A stretch of 64,000 nt of DNA from Blattabacterium cuenoti (GTDB lineage: Bacteria; Bacteroidota; Bacteroidia; Flavobacteriales; Blattabacteriaceae), in NCBI RefSeq assembly GCF_014251595.1, contig NZ_CP059192.1:482468-546467 (forward strand). Reading direction: 5' to 3'. The notes beneath the pieces were generated by a model that was not told where the DNA came from, ran no database searches, and worked only from the letters and a program-made list of their open reading frames with translations. This document shows, in pieces, positions 9,613-17,944 of this stretch. Position numbers and translations under genes: made by a program. Position 1 is the stretch's first letter. Each line of letters opens with the position of its first letter.

Positions 9613-11190
9613 GTGAGTATGAAAATAAATGTTGGATTTTCGGTCCTAATGGGGTTTTTGATTGGAATTATTACATGTTATTTTTTTGGAAAAAAAACTA
9701 TATTAAAAAAATATATTCAATTGTTAGATAAAGCTAATTTTAAAGCAAGGAAAATTATAAAAAATGCAGAAAAAGAAGGAGAATCCATAAAAAAAAATAA
9801 AATGCTTCAAGCAAAAGAAAAGTTTATCGAACTTAAATCGAAACATGAAAAAGATGTTTTTTTAAGAGAAAAAAAAATAATTGATATAGAAAATAAAACA
9901 AGAGAAAAAGAGAATAGATTGTCTAAAGAAATAGAAATTTATTTCAGAAAAAATAATCGTTTAGAAGCACAAATACATGATTATGAAAAAAAATATAAAA
10001 TTCTTAAAAAAAAACAAGAAGAATTTAAAAATATGCATATTCAACAAGTAGAATTACTTGAAAAAATATCTAATTACTCTTCTGAAGAAGCTAAAAATGA
10101 ATTAATTGAAATTCTAAAAGGAGAAGCGAAAGTAAAAGCACAAACTCACATACAAAATATTATAGAAGAATCACAATTAACGGCAAAAATAGAGGCAAAA
10201 AAAATTGTAATTCAAGCGCTTCAAAGAATTGGAACAGAAGAAGCAGTTGAAAATGCTGTATCCGTTTTTAACATAGAATCAGATGATATTAAAGGTCGGA
10301 TAATTGGACGAGAAGGAAGAAATATTAGAGCTTTAGAAAAAGCAACAGGAGTAGAAATTATTGTAGACGATACACCAGAGGCTATTCTTTTATCTTGTTT
10401 TAATCCTATACGAAGAGAAATAGCTAGATTAGCTCTTCATAAATTAGTTATAGATGGTCGTATACATCCAGCTAGAATCGAAGAAATAGTAGCAAAAACG
10501 GAGAAACAAATTGAAGAAGAAATAATAGAAGTAGGAAAGAAAAACATGATAGATTTAGGAATTCATGGAATACATCCTGAATTAATCAGAATGGTAGGAA
10601 GAATGAAATATCGTTCTTCTTATGGGCAAAATCTTCTACAACACTCTCGTGAAGTCGCCCATTTATCAGGAATATTGGCTTCTGAATTGGGATTAAATTC
10701 AAAATTGGCCAAACGTGCGGGTTTGTTACATGATATAGGAAAAGTTCCAGAAAACGAATCTGAACTACCTCATGCCATTTTAGGAATGCAATGGGCTGAA
10801 AAATATGGAGAAAATATAGAAGTTTGTAATGCAATAGGAGCACATCATGATGAAATAGAAATGAAAGTATTAATATCTCCTATTATACAAGTTTCCGATT
10901 CTATTAGTGGAGCTCGTCCTGGTGTAAGAAGAAATTCATTTGAATCGTATTCAAAAAGATTAAAAAATTTGGAAGACATTGCCTTTAGTTTTGATGGAGT
11001 TAAAAAGGCTTTTGCTATACAAGCAGGAAGAGAATTACGTGTTTTAGTTGAAAGTGATAAAATTGATGATAAAAAAGCTTTTCAATTATCTTGTGACATC
11101 ACAGAAAAAATAAAAAACGAAATGACTTATCCTGGTCAAATTAAAGTAACAGTGATTAGAGAAACTCGAGCAGTACAAATAGCTAGATAA
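9613..11190 (+). CDS. rny: Ribonuclease Y
   Basis: Membrane-anchored endoribonuclease that starts mRNA decay. 525 residues, usual length. One N-terminal membrane helix (about 6-25) is followed by a long Lys/Glu-rich coiled coil (about 30-195), a KH domain with [13 protein letters not shown] (about 230-242) and an HD metal-hydrolase domain with HSREVAHL and LLHDIGK (about 345-380). The frame opens with GTG at 9613, and ATG at 9619 is an equally good start that removes two residues. It is divergent from the desulfurase gene and 15 bp upstream of the deoxyhypusine-synthase-like gene, which probably shares its transcript. Confidence 0.96.
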   Translation: MSMKINVGFSVLMGFLIGIITCYFFGKKTILKKYIQLLDKANFKARKIIKNAEKEGESIKKNKMLQAKEKFIELKSKHEKDVFLREKKIIDIENKTREKENRLSKEIEIYFRKNNRLEAQIHDYEKKYKILKKKQEEFKNMHIQQVELLEKISNYSSEEAKNELIEILKGEAKVKAQTHIQNIIEESQLTAKIEAKKIVIQALQRIGTEEAVENAVSVFNIESDDIKGRIIGREGRNIRALEKATGVEIIVDDTPEAILLSCFNPIRREIARLALHKLVIDGRIHPARIEEIVAKTEKQIEEEIIEVGKKNMIDLGIHGIHPELIRMVGRMKYRSSYGQNLLQHSREVAHLSGILASELGLNSKLAKRAGLLHDIGKVPENESELPHAILGMQWAEKYGENIEVCNAIGAHHDEIEMKVLISPIIQVSDSISGARPGVRRNSFESYSKRLKNLEDIAFSFDGVKKAFAIQAGRELRVLVESDKIDDKKAFQLSCDITEKIKNEMTYPGQIKVTVIRETRAVQIAR

Positions 11191-11205
11191 TAAAATAATA
11201 AAATT

Positions 11206-12180
11206 ATGAAAGACTCTCCTATTACTTCTTTTATCAAAAAATACTTTCTTCATTTTAATGCTTTGACTTTATCAGAAGCAGCTAAAGCATATAAATATCA
11301 CATTCAAAATAATGGAAAAATGATGATCACAATAGCAGGAGCAATGAGCACTGCAGAACTAGGTAAAATTTTATCTGAAATGATACGAAAAAATCAAGTT
11401 CATATTATTTCTTGTACAGGAGCTAATTTAGAAGAAGATATATTGAATTTAATCGCTCATTCTTATTACAAAAAGATACTCAACTATAGAGATTTAACTC
11501 CTGATGAGGAAAAAAAATTCTTAAAAAAAGGTTATTATAGAGTAACAGATACTTGTATTCCAGAAGAACAAGCATTTAAAGAATTACAAAAGCATATATT
11601 AAAAGTATGGACAAGAGCCAAAGAAAAATCAGAGCGTTATTTTCCTCATGAATATATTTATCAATTATTATTAGAAAATATTTTAAAACCCTATTATGAT
11701 ATGGATTCGGAAGATAGTTGGGTATTAGCTGCTGCAAAAAAAAATATACCTATAATAGTTCCAGGATGGGAAGATAGTACAATGGGAAATATTTTTTCCT
11801 CATATTGTATGAAAAAAATATTTCAACCTTTTCTTGTAAAAAACGGAATTGAATATATGATTTTTTTAGCCAAATGGTATCAAAAAGAATCTATCAAACA
11901 TAAAATAGGTTTTTTTCAAATTGGAGGTGGAATATCAGGGGATTTCCCTATTTGTGTCGTCCCTATGTTATCTCAAGATATTGGATTTTATCCGACTCCA
12001 TTTTGGTCTTATTTCTGTCAAATTTCTGATTCAACAACGAGTTATGGATCTTATTCTGGAGCTATTCCCAACGAAAAAATTACTTGGGGGAAACTTGATA
12101 AAGATACTCCAAAATTTATCATTGAATCAGATGCAACTATAGTTGCTCCCCTTATTTTTGCATATATATTAAATATGTAA
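11206..12180 (+). CDS. Deoxyhypusine synthase-like protein (bacterial type)
   Basis: Homologue of the NAD-dependent aminobutyl transferases that include eukaryotic deoxyhypusine synthase and homospermidine synthases. 324 residues. NAD-site-like features include IAGAMSTAELG, SCTGANLEEDI and FFQIGGGISGDFP. The catalytic Lys is kept in ITWGKLDKD (about residue 296), and a Glu six residues before it is also kept. The residues at the places of two spermidine-binding Asp of the human enzyme are Tyr here (in SYGSYSGA). Bacteria have no eIF5A, so the substrate is probably a polyamine or agmatine-like amine. It lies between rny and lpdA; no other polyamine gene is in the window. Exact reaction unknown. 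Confidence 0.8.
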   Translation: MKDSPITSFIKKYFLHFNALTLSEAAKAYKYHIQNNGKMMITIAGAMSTAELGKILSEMIRKNQVHIISCTGANLEEDILNLIAHSYYKKILNYRDLTPDEEKKFLKKGYYRVTDTCIPEEQAFKELQKHILKVWTRAKEKSERYFPHEYIYQLLLENILKPYYDMDSEDSWVLAAAKKNIPIIVPGWEDSTMGNIFSSYCMKKIFQPFLVKNGIEYMIFLAKWYQKESIKHKIGFFQIGGGISGDFPICVVPMLSQDIGFYPTPFWSYFCQISDSTTSYGSYSGAIPNEKITWGKLDKDTPKFIIESDATIVAPLIFAYILNM

Positions 12181-12246
12181 TTATTTATTTTAAATTTTAA
12201 TCTATGTAACTTTGAATATAAAATATAAATATAAAATATTTTTGTG

Positions 12247-13674
12247 ATGAATATATATGATCTTATTGTTATTGGATCTGGTCCAGGAGGATATATATCC
12301 GCTATCAGAGCAAGTCAACTAGGACTTCGTACGGCTATTATAGAAAAATATCAAAAATTAGGCGGAACATGTTTAAATGTGGGCTGTATTCCTTCTAAAT
12401 CTCTTTTAGATTCTTCTAAATATTTTTCGTTAGCTAAAAATGATTATTCTTCACATGGAATTTTTTTTGAAAAACTATTTTTTGATTTCAAAAAAATGAT
12501 GGATAGAAAAAATGAAGTAGTTAAAAATATAAATAATGGAATCAAATATTTAATGAAAAAAAATAAAATTGATTTATATCAAGGAATAGGTTCATTTAAA
12601 ACTCAAAATATTCTGTCCATAAACATAAAAGATAAAGAATCGTTACAAGAAAAAGAAAAAATAAAATTCAAATACTGTATAATATCCACAGGATCTAAAC
12701 CTTTATGCTTCCCCCACTTAAATTTTTCTCTAAAAAATAGAATTATTTCTTCCACAGAAGCTATTAATTTAAAAGAAATTCCAAAAAAATTAATCATAAT
12801 TGGAGGAGGGATAATCGGATTAGAATTAGGTTCTATTTTTAATAGATTGGGGAGCAAAATTATTATTATAGAAACCATGGATCGAATTATATCAAATATG
12901 GATGACTCTTTAAGTCAAGAAATACGAAAAATATTAGAAAAATCTTCTATTCAAATAGAAACCTCTTTATCTATTTGTAATGTTTTTAAAGAAAACAATG
13001 AAGAAATATCTGTTATTGGAAAATATTCCAATCATGAAAAAAAAATTAAATTCACAGGAAATTATTGTTTATTGTCAATAGGAAGAAAACCGTATACGAA
13101 AAATATAGGTTTAGAAAATATAAATATTAAAATAAATAAAGAAGGATTTATAGTTGTAGATGATGATTTACAAACATCTGTAAAAAATATATATGCAATA
13201 GGAGATGTGATTGGAGGAAAAATGTTAGCACATAAGGCTGAAGAAGAAGGATTATATGTAGTAGAACACATAACAGGACAAAAACCAAATAAATTAAATT
13301 ATGATTTAATTCCATCTATAATTTATACTTTTCCTGAAATAGCAAGTGTAGGTCGATCAGAACATGAAATCAAAAAAGATAAAATAGAATATAATATAGG
13401 AATTTTTCCTATGAAAATGCTAGGAAGAGCTCGTGCTAGTGGTTATACGAATGGATTTTTAAAAATGATTTCTCACAAAAAAACAGATGAAATATTAGGT
13501 GTTCATATAATTTCGGATCATGCTGCAGATATGATTATGGAAGCATCTATTGCTATGGAATTCAGATCTTCTTCAGAAGACATATATAGAATATGTCATC
13601 CTCATCCTACCTTCAGTGAAGCATTTAAAGAAGCCGCTTTATTGAACTTCGAAAAACGCTCTATACACATGTAA
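12247..13674 (+). CDS. lpdA: Dihydrolipoyl dehydrogenase (E3)
   Basis: Flavoprotein that reoxidises lipoamide in the pyruvate and 2-oxoglutarate dehydrogenase complexes. About 475 residues. It has the FAD-binding GSGPGGYISAIRA at the N-terminus, the redox disulfide GGTCLNVGCIPSK (about 40-52), NAD-binding GGGIIGLELG (about 186), the AIGDV segment (about 318) and the C-terminal His-Glu pair in HPHPTFSEAF. GTG at 12244 is one codon upstream; ATG at 12247 is chosen because it gives MNIYDLIVIG. Its partners pdhA and pdhC are 49 kb away. It converges on ung with a 10-bp gap. Confidence 0.96.
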   Translation: MNIYDLIVIGSGPGGYISAIRASQLGLRTAIIEKYQKLGGTCLNVGCIPSKSLLDSSKYFSLAKNDYSSHGIFFEKLFFDFKKMMDRKNEVVKNINNGIKYLMKKNKIDLYQGIGSFKTQNILSINIKDKESLQEKEKIKFKYCIISTGSKPLCFPHLNFSLKNRIISSTEAINLKEIPKKLIIIGGGIIGLELGSIFNRLGSKIIIIETMDRIISNMDDSLSQEIRKILEKSSIQIETSLSICNVFKENNEEISVIGKYSNHEKKIKFTGNYCLLSIGRKPYTKNIGLENINIKINKEGFIVVDDDLQTSVKNIYAIGDVIGGKMLAHKAEEEGLYVVEHITGQKPNKLNYDLIPSIIYTFPEIASVGRSEHEIKKDKIEYNIGIFPMKMLGRARASGYTNGFLKMISHKKTDEILGVHIISDHAADMIMEASIAMEFRSSSEDIYRICHPHPTFSEAFKEAALLNFEKRSIHM

Positions 13675-13684
13675 TCACACATTT

Positions 13685-14356
13685 TTAATGCCAAAAAATA
13701 GTTTTTTTTCCTATTCTTTTTAAGAAATCGTTTGTTTTTTTAAAATGTTTAGAACCCAAAAAACCCATATGAGCAGAAAAAGGGGATGGATGTGAAGTTT
13801 GTAAAACATAATGATTATGAAGAAAGTTAATCAAAGATATTTTTTTTTGAGCATATTTACCCCATAAAAGAAAAACAATATTTTGTTTTCGATTAGAAAC
13901 CGTTCGTATTATTTGATCTGTAAAGAATTCCCATCCTATATTTTTATGAGACATAGGAACTCCTTTTCTGACTGTTAATATTGAATTAAGTAATAACACT
14001 CCTTGTTTTGCCCAATGAATTAAAGATCCACTATAAGGAAATTTTTTTTCTAAATTTAAAGAATGATTTACTTCTATAAAAATATTTTTTAATGAAGGAG
14101 GAAAAGGAATACCATCAGAAACTGAAAAACAAAGACCATCAGCTTGATGATCCTTGTAATAAGGATCTTGTCCTAAGATAACTACTTTTAATTTTTGAAA
14201 AGAACAATATTTCAAACAAGAAAATATATTTTCTTGTTTAGGAAAACAAATAAAATGATGATACTCAATTTTAAGAGTTTTTAATAATTTTATAAAATAG
14301 GGTTTATGATATTCATCTTTTAATAAAAAATTCCAATCAAAATTGGTATTTTGCAT
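13685..14356 (-). CDS. ung: Uracil-DNA glycosylase
   Basis: Removes uracil from DNA, the first step of base excision repair. 223 residues, usual length. The catalytic water-activating Asp is in GQDPYY (about residue 62), the uracil pocket in GLCFSV, and the DNA-intercalation loop in HPSPFSA (about 190). LLLNSILTVRKG and LWGKYAQKK are also typical. Its gene is 36 bp after the ferredoxin gene on the same strand. Keeping ung in so AT-rich a genome, where C-to-T change dominates, means deaminated cytosine is still at least partly repaired. Confidence 0.96.
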   Translation of the reverse strand: MQNTNFDWNFLLKDEYHKPYFIKLLKTLKIEYHHFICFPKQENIFSCLKYCSFQKLKVVILGQDPYYKDHQADGLCFSVSDGIPFPPSLKNIFIEVNHSLNLEKKFPYSGSLIHWAKQGVLLLNSILTVRKGVPMSHKNIGWEFFTDQIIRTVSNRKQNIVFLLWGKYAQKKISLINFLHNHYVLQTSHPSPFSAHMGFLGSKHFKKTNDFLKRIGKKTIFWH

Positions 14357-14392
14357 TATTATTAGGTTTATTGTTTTTTGAATTAAAATTCA

Positions 14393-14737
14393 CTATGAAT
14401 TACATGAATTTTCATGTAAAAGAATTTTTTTTTTCATAAGTTCCTCTATATTTTCATAATGTTTTGGATCCGGAACACAACATTGAACTGGACAAATTAT
14501 AACACATTGTGGTTGATCATAAAAACCTACACATTCTGTACATTTTTCATGAACGATAAAATATATGTCTTTTTTTTTAGGTTCTTGAAATATAGTTGGA
14601 TCCAACGTTTTGTTTTTTATCAAAGAAGTTCCATCTGACATTCTCCATTTTTTTCCTCCCTCATAAATAGCTTGATTAGGACATTCGGGTTCACAAGCCC
14701 CACAATTTATACATTTTTCTGTAATTTTTATGGACAT
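14393..14737 (-). CDS. 4Fe-4S dicluster ferredoxin
   Basis: Small cytosolic electron carrier, 114 residues. Two cluster-binding sets are seen: [12 protein letters not shown] near residues 9-20 and C-x2-C-x8-C-x3-C in the segment from CTECV to IICPV (about 71-87), with further Cys residues (QCC) after it. The insertion between the second and third Cys is usual for this longer ferredoxin type. The gene is divergent from a LuxC-type acyl-CoA reductase with only 22 bp between start codons, an arrangement I recall from other Flavobacteria, so the two may be functionally linked. The electron donor and acceptor are unknown. Confidence 0.92.
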   Translation of the reverse strand: MSIKITEKCINCGACEPECPNQAIYEGGKKWRMSDGTSLIKNKTLDPTIFQEPKKKDIYFIVHEKCTECVGFYDQPQCVIICPVQCCVPDPKHYENIEELMKKKILLHENSCNS

Positions 14738-14759
14738 TTAATTTGAAAAAATTTTAATA

Positions 14760-15806
14760 ATGATTAAAACTTTTGACCGTTTAGGATCTTTTTTAAGAGA
14801 AGTTAATAATTTTTATACACATAAAAAATCTTTTTCTCAAGATTATAAAGAATTTTTTCCTCCTTTTCAAGATCTTATTAAAAAAATAACTATTACGAAC
14901 GATTGGTTTAGAATCGAAGATTTATTAATAACTTTTGATCAATGGGGAAAAAATCTTAAGAAAGAAAAACTAGAATATTGGATGAGTCAATATAAATTGA
15001 AAAAAAAAAATATAAAAAAAATTCTTGTTATTATGCCTGGAAACATTCCAATGGTAGGTTTTCATGATTTTTTATGTGTTATTTTATCAGGACATAAAAT
15101 AATAATTAAACTATCAAAAGAAGATAATCTATTACTTCCATTTTTGTGCAAAATCATAATACATGAAAACCCCATATTAAAAAATAAAATCAAATTTACA
15201 AATAACATTTTTTGTGAAAAATTTGATTATGTAATAGCGACTGGAAATCATAATACAGCTCGTTATTTTGAATATTATTTTAAGATATACCCTATGTTAC
15301 TCAGAAAAAGTAGAACCTCTATTGCTGTCTTACAAGGAAATGAAACAGAAAAAGAATTAATTTATTTAAATCGTGATATATTAACTTATTCAGGAAGAGG
15401 ATGTCGAAATGTGGGAAAAATATTTATTCCTCATAATTATGATATTCATTTAATATTGAAAAAATCATCTGTATATGAATATGTTACAAAAAATTATAAG
15501 TATATAGATAATTATAAATATTATCTATCTATCTATACTATGAACAAAGTTTTTTTTCAAAAAAATCATTTTGTTATTTTCAAAAAAGAAAAAAATGATT
15601 ACAGCCCAATATCTGTTGTTTATTATGAATTTTATAATAAAAAGAATATTAATCAATTAAAAAAAATAATTTTGGAAAAAAAAGAACACATACAATGCAT
15701 AGTATCTAAAAACTTTTTAGAAAAAGAAATTTATTTTGGACAGACACAATATCCAAAATTAGAAGACTATTCAGATGAAATTGATACAATTCAATTTTTG
15801 AATTGA
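14760..15806 (+). CDS. Acyl-CoA reductase, LuxC family
   Basis: Family members reduce a fatty acyl-CoA or acyl-ACP to the aldehyde through a Cys thioester. 348 residues. The segment VIMPGNIPMVGFHDF (about 91-105), the nucleotide-binding-like region around IIIKLSKED and a candidate catalytic Cys in YSGRGCRNV (about residue 220) are visible. No luciferase genes are nearby, so the role is not bioluminescence; the physiological substrate in Bacteroidetes is not known to me. The coding sequence contains an in-frame run of ten A at 15001-15010. Its last 16 bp overlap the end of the convergent ribD, and a hairpin covers both stop codons. Confidence 0.85.
   Translation: MIKTFDRLGSFLREVNNFYTHKKSFSQDYKEFFPPFQDLIKKITITNDWFRIEDLLITFDQWGKNLKKEKLEYWMSQYKLKKKNIKKILVIMPGNIPMVGFHDFLCVILSGHKIIIKLSKEDNLLLPFLCKIIIHENPILKNKIKFTNNIFCEKFDYVIATGNHNTARYFEYYFKIYPMLLRKSRTSIAVLQGNETEKELIYLNRDILTYSGRGCRNVGKIFIPHNYDIHLILKKSSVYEYVTKNYKYIDNYKYYLSIYTMNKVFFQKNHFVIFKKEKNDYSPISVVYYEFYNKKNINQLKKIILEKKEHIQCIVSKNFLEKEIYFGQTQYPKLEDYSDEIDTIQFLN
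15787..15805. terminator. Candidate shared hairpin at the luxC-like/ribD convergent junction
   Basis: CAATTCAA at 15787-15794 and TTGAATTG at 15798-15805 form a perfect 8-bp stem with a 3-base loop. The hairpin overlaps the stop codons of both converging genes. It is AT-rich, so thermodynamically weak, and the U-tract after it is short. Its position supports a bidirectional termination or 3'-end-protecting role, but this is unproven. Confidence 0.4.
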
Positions 15807-16825
15807 TAAATAATGAGTTGATCTTCATCTAAATTCTTTTTATGAGATTTAATTCCTCTTGTTATTTTAGGTCCCTTTAATCCATTTTTTAACAAAACAT
15901 TGCATATAAAAATACGACATTCATCCCAAACATTTTCTTTTATAAAATTTTCCAAAGTTTTTTTTCCTCCTTCCACTATTAAAGATAATATTTTCTTTTT
16001 ATACAAAAAATTTAATATCTGATTGATTATTTTTTTTTCAAAAGAAATTTGAATATACTCTATATTTTTTTTATTTTCTCTATTGATTCCTGTAAATACA
16101 ATAGTATGTTGAGATCCATCCAAAATAAAAGAAGAATTAGAAATACTCAGTTTTTGATCAATAAAAATTCTAATAGGATTTTTTCCAAACCATTTTCTTA
16201 CGTTTAGTCTTGGATTGTCATTTAATACAGTTTTCCTTCCTACTAAAATTCCATCCTCCTCAGATCTCCATTTATGATTTAGCTGCCTAGCATATATTCC
16301 ACTAATCCAATGATTTTTTTTAGTATATGAAGATATAAAACCATCATCACTTTGTGCCCATTTTAATATGATATAAGGACGTTTTTTTTCATAAAAAGTA
16401 AAAAAACGTTTATTCAAAATTCTACATTGATCTATCAAAACATTTTCTATAACTTCAATCCCATATTTTTTTAATTTTTTTATTCCTAATCCTTTGACTT
16501 TATGACAAGGATCTTGTATTCCCACTACTACTCTTGGTATATTTTTTTTAATAATCAAATCGACACAAGGAGGAGTTTCTCCAAAATGGACACATGGTTC
16601 CAATGTAACATATAAAGTACAATCAAAAAATAAATATTTATTTTTTATATTATTAATAGCTAAAAATTCAGCATGATACATTTTTTTTTTGTAATGCCAT
16701 CCTTCTGACAAAACAATTCCATTTTTTTCTATAACACATCCAACCATAGGGTTTGGAGATGTAAGTCCTAATCCGTTTTTAGCTAGTTGTATAGCTCTTT
16801 TCATAAAAATTTCTTTATATTTCAT
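15791..16825 (-). CDS. ribD: Bifunctional riboflavin biosynthesis deaminase/reductase RibD
   Basis: Carries out the second and third steps of riboflavin synthesis: deamination of the pyrimidine and NADPH-dependent reduction of the ribosyl chain. 344 residues. The N-terminal zinc deaminase domain shows HAEFLAI and the PC-x7-PC zinc set (PCVHFGETPPC, about 75-85). The C-terminal reductase domain begins near 150 with ILKWAQSDDGFIS and contains GRKTVLNDNPRLNVR and VEGGKKTLENF. It follows aroE by one base on the same strand, so the two are surely cotranscribed. The 3' end overlaps the convergent acyl-CoA reductase gene by 16 bp. Confidence 0.95.
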   Translation of the reverse strand: MKYKEIFMKRAIQLAKNGLGLTSPNPMVGCVIEKNGIVLSEGWHYKKKMYHAEFLAINNIKNKYLFFDCTLYVTLEPCVHFGETPPCVDLIIKKNIPRVVVGIQDPCHKVKGLGIKKLKKYGIEVIENVLIDQCRILNKRFFTFYEKKRPYIILKWAQSDDGFISSYTKKNHWISGIYARQLNHKWRSEEDGILVGRKTVLNDNPRLNVRKWFGKNPIRIFIDQKLSISNSSFILDGSQHTIVFTGINRENKKNIEYIQISFEKKIINQILNFLYKKKILSLIVEGGKKTLENFIKENVWDECRIFICNVLLKNGLKGPKITRGIKSHKKNLDEDQLIIYQFKN

Positions 16826-16826
16826 A

Positions 16827-17582
16827 TTATATTTTCCATATCTTCCAAGATTCTTCTGCTTGAAGATATAACATTTCTAATCCATTTTTTATTAAAGCTC
16901 CTTTTTTTTCTGCATTTTTCAAAAACAAGGTCTTATTAGGATTATAAACCATATCATAAAAATAATGTTCATAAGATACGTGTTGATAAGGTAAATATGG
17001 ACATGAATTTATATTAGGATATGTTCCTATAGGAGTACAATTGATAATAATTTTATATTCTTTCAATAAATTTTTATTTATATCTTCATAAACTAAAAAA
17101 CCTTTATTTTTGTTTCTAGAAACATATTGATATGAAATTTCTAATTTTTTTAAAACAAATGAAACTGTTTTAGAAACACCTCCAGTTCCTAAAATTAGAG
17201 CTTTTAAATTTTTTTTATTATGAAATTGGATTAACCCTTTTTTAAAAGAACATTCAAAACCTAAAACATCTGTGTTAAAACCAGTTATGCATTGATCATT
17301 AATTTTTATCACATTTACAGATCCTATAGATTTTGCTTCAGACGTAATTTTAGTTAAAAAAGAAATTATACTCTTTTTGTAAGGAATAGTTACATTACAT
17401 CCTTTTAGATAAGGATTTTGAAAGATTAACGATACATTTTCGATTTTAGGAATATCAAAAATTTCATAATCAACATTGAAAATAAATTCTTTTTTAAATT
17501 TTTTTAAAAAAAATTTTCTCGAAAAAGAATATTCAATATTTTTTCCTATCAAACCATAAATTTGGGTTATTTTATTTATCAT
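16827..17582 (-). CDS. aroE: Shikimate dehydrogenase
   Basis: NADPH-dependent reduction of 3-dehydroshikimate in the pathway to aromatic amino acids, which symbionts supply to their insect hosts. 251 residues, at the short end for the family. Visible motifs are YSFSRKFF for shikimate binding, NVTIPYKK with the catalytic Lys (about 66), GFNTDVLGF with the catalytic Asp (about 103), the nucleotide-binding LGTGGVSKTV (about 130), NCTPIGT and the C-terminal GLEMLYLQAEESW. It sits between rpsU (11-bp gap) and ribD (1-bp gap) on the minus strand. Confidence 0.95.
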   Translation of the reverse strand: MINKITQIYGLIGKNIEYSFSRKFFLKKFKKEFIFNVDYEIFDIPKIENVSLIFQNPYLKGCNVTIPYKKSIISFLTKITSEAKSIGSVNVIKINDQCITGFNTDVLGFECSFKKGLIQFHNKKNLKALILGTGGVSKTVSFVLKKLEISYQYVSRNKNKGFLVYEDINKNLLKEYKIIINCTPIGTYPNINSCPYLPYQHVSYEHYFYDMVYNPNKTLFLKNAEKKGALIKNGLEMLYLQAEESWKIWKI

Positions 17583-17593
17583 AAAATAAAAAT

Positions 17594-17791
17594 CTATTCT
17601 TCTTTCTTCAATTTCATACGTTCTATATATTTTGCTCTCAATATTTCATTTCTTCTTCCTTCAGAAGGTTTTATATATTGTTGTTTTTCTCGAAACTCTT
17701 TTAGAATACGAGTTTTATCAAATTTTTTTTTACACTTTTTTAAAGCTTTTTCAATTGATTCTCCTTCTCTAATAGTGGTAATTAAGATCAT
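17594..17791 (-). CDS. rpsU: 30S ribosomal protein S21
   Basis: Small basic protein of the 30S subunit, 65 residues, which is the normal length. The N-terminus ILITTIREGESIEKALKK and the Lys/Arg-rich helix after it (FREKQQYIKPSEGRR) are typical. It lies 22 bp downstream of the tRNA-Val gene and 11 bp upstream of aroE, all on the minus strand, so ribosomal protein, aroE and ribD probably form one transcript. Confidence 0.94.
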   Translation of the reverse strand: MILITTIREGESIEKALKKCKKKFDKTRILKEFREKQQYIKPSEGRRNEILRAKYIERMKLKKEE

Positions 17792-17813
17792 AAAATTGAA
17801 TAAATAATTTTTG

Positions 17814-17888
17814 TGGACATTATCGGATTTGAACCGATGACCTCTATTCTGTCAAAATAGTGCTCTAAACCTACTGAGCTAAATGTCC
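17814..17888 (-). tRNA. tRNA-Val (anticodon GAC)
   Basis: A 75-nt cloverleaf reads on the minus strand. The 7-bp acceptor stem is GGACATT with AATGTCC, the D arm is GCTC..GAGC, the anticodon arm is CTATT-TTGACAG-AATAG with GAC at positions 34-36, and the T arm is ATCGG-TTCGAAT-CCGAT. GAC pairs with GUC and GUU codons of valine; it should not be confused with the GTC anticodon of tRNA-Asp. The discriminator is A. CCA is not encoded and must be added. Confidence 0.92.
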
Positions 17889-17944
17889 TTTAAAATCAAC
17901 AAAATTAAGTATTTTTTGATATATAATGGATTACAATTTATTTT

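Noticed and set aside
10586..10843. Minus-strand open frame of 85 codons inside rny
   Set aside because: It lies entirely within the conserved KH/HD coding region of ribonuclease Y on the other strand and shows no recognisable family pattern.
14760..15806. Bioluminescence locus because of the LuxC-type protein
   Set aside because: No luciferase or LuxD/LuxE genes are present, and LuxC-family reductases occur in many non-luminous Bacteroidetes.
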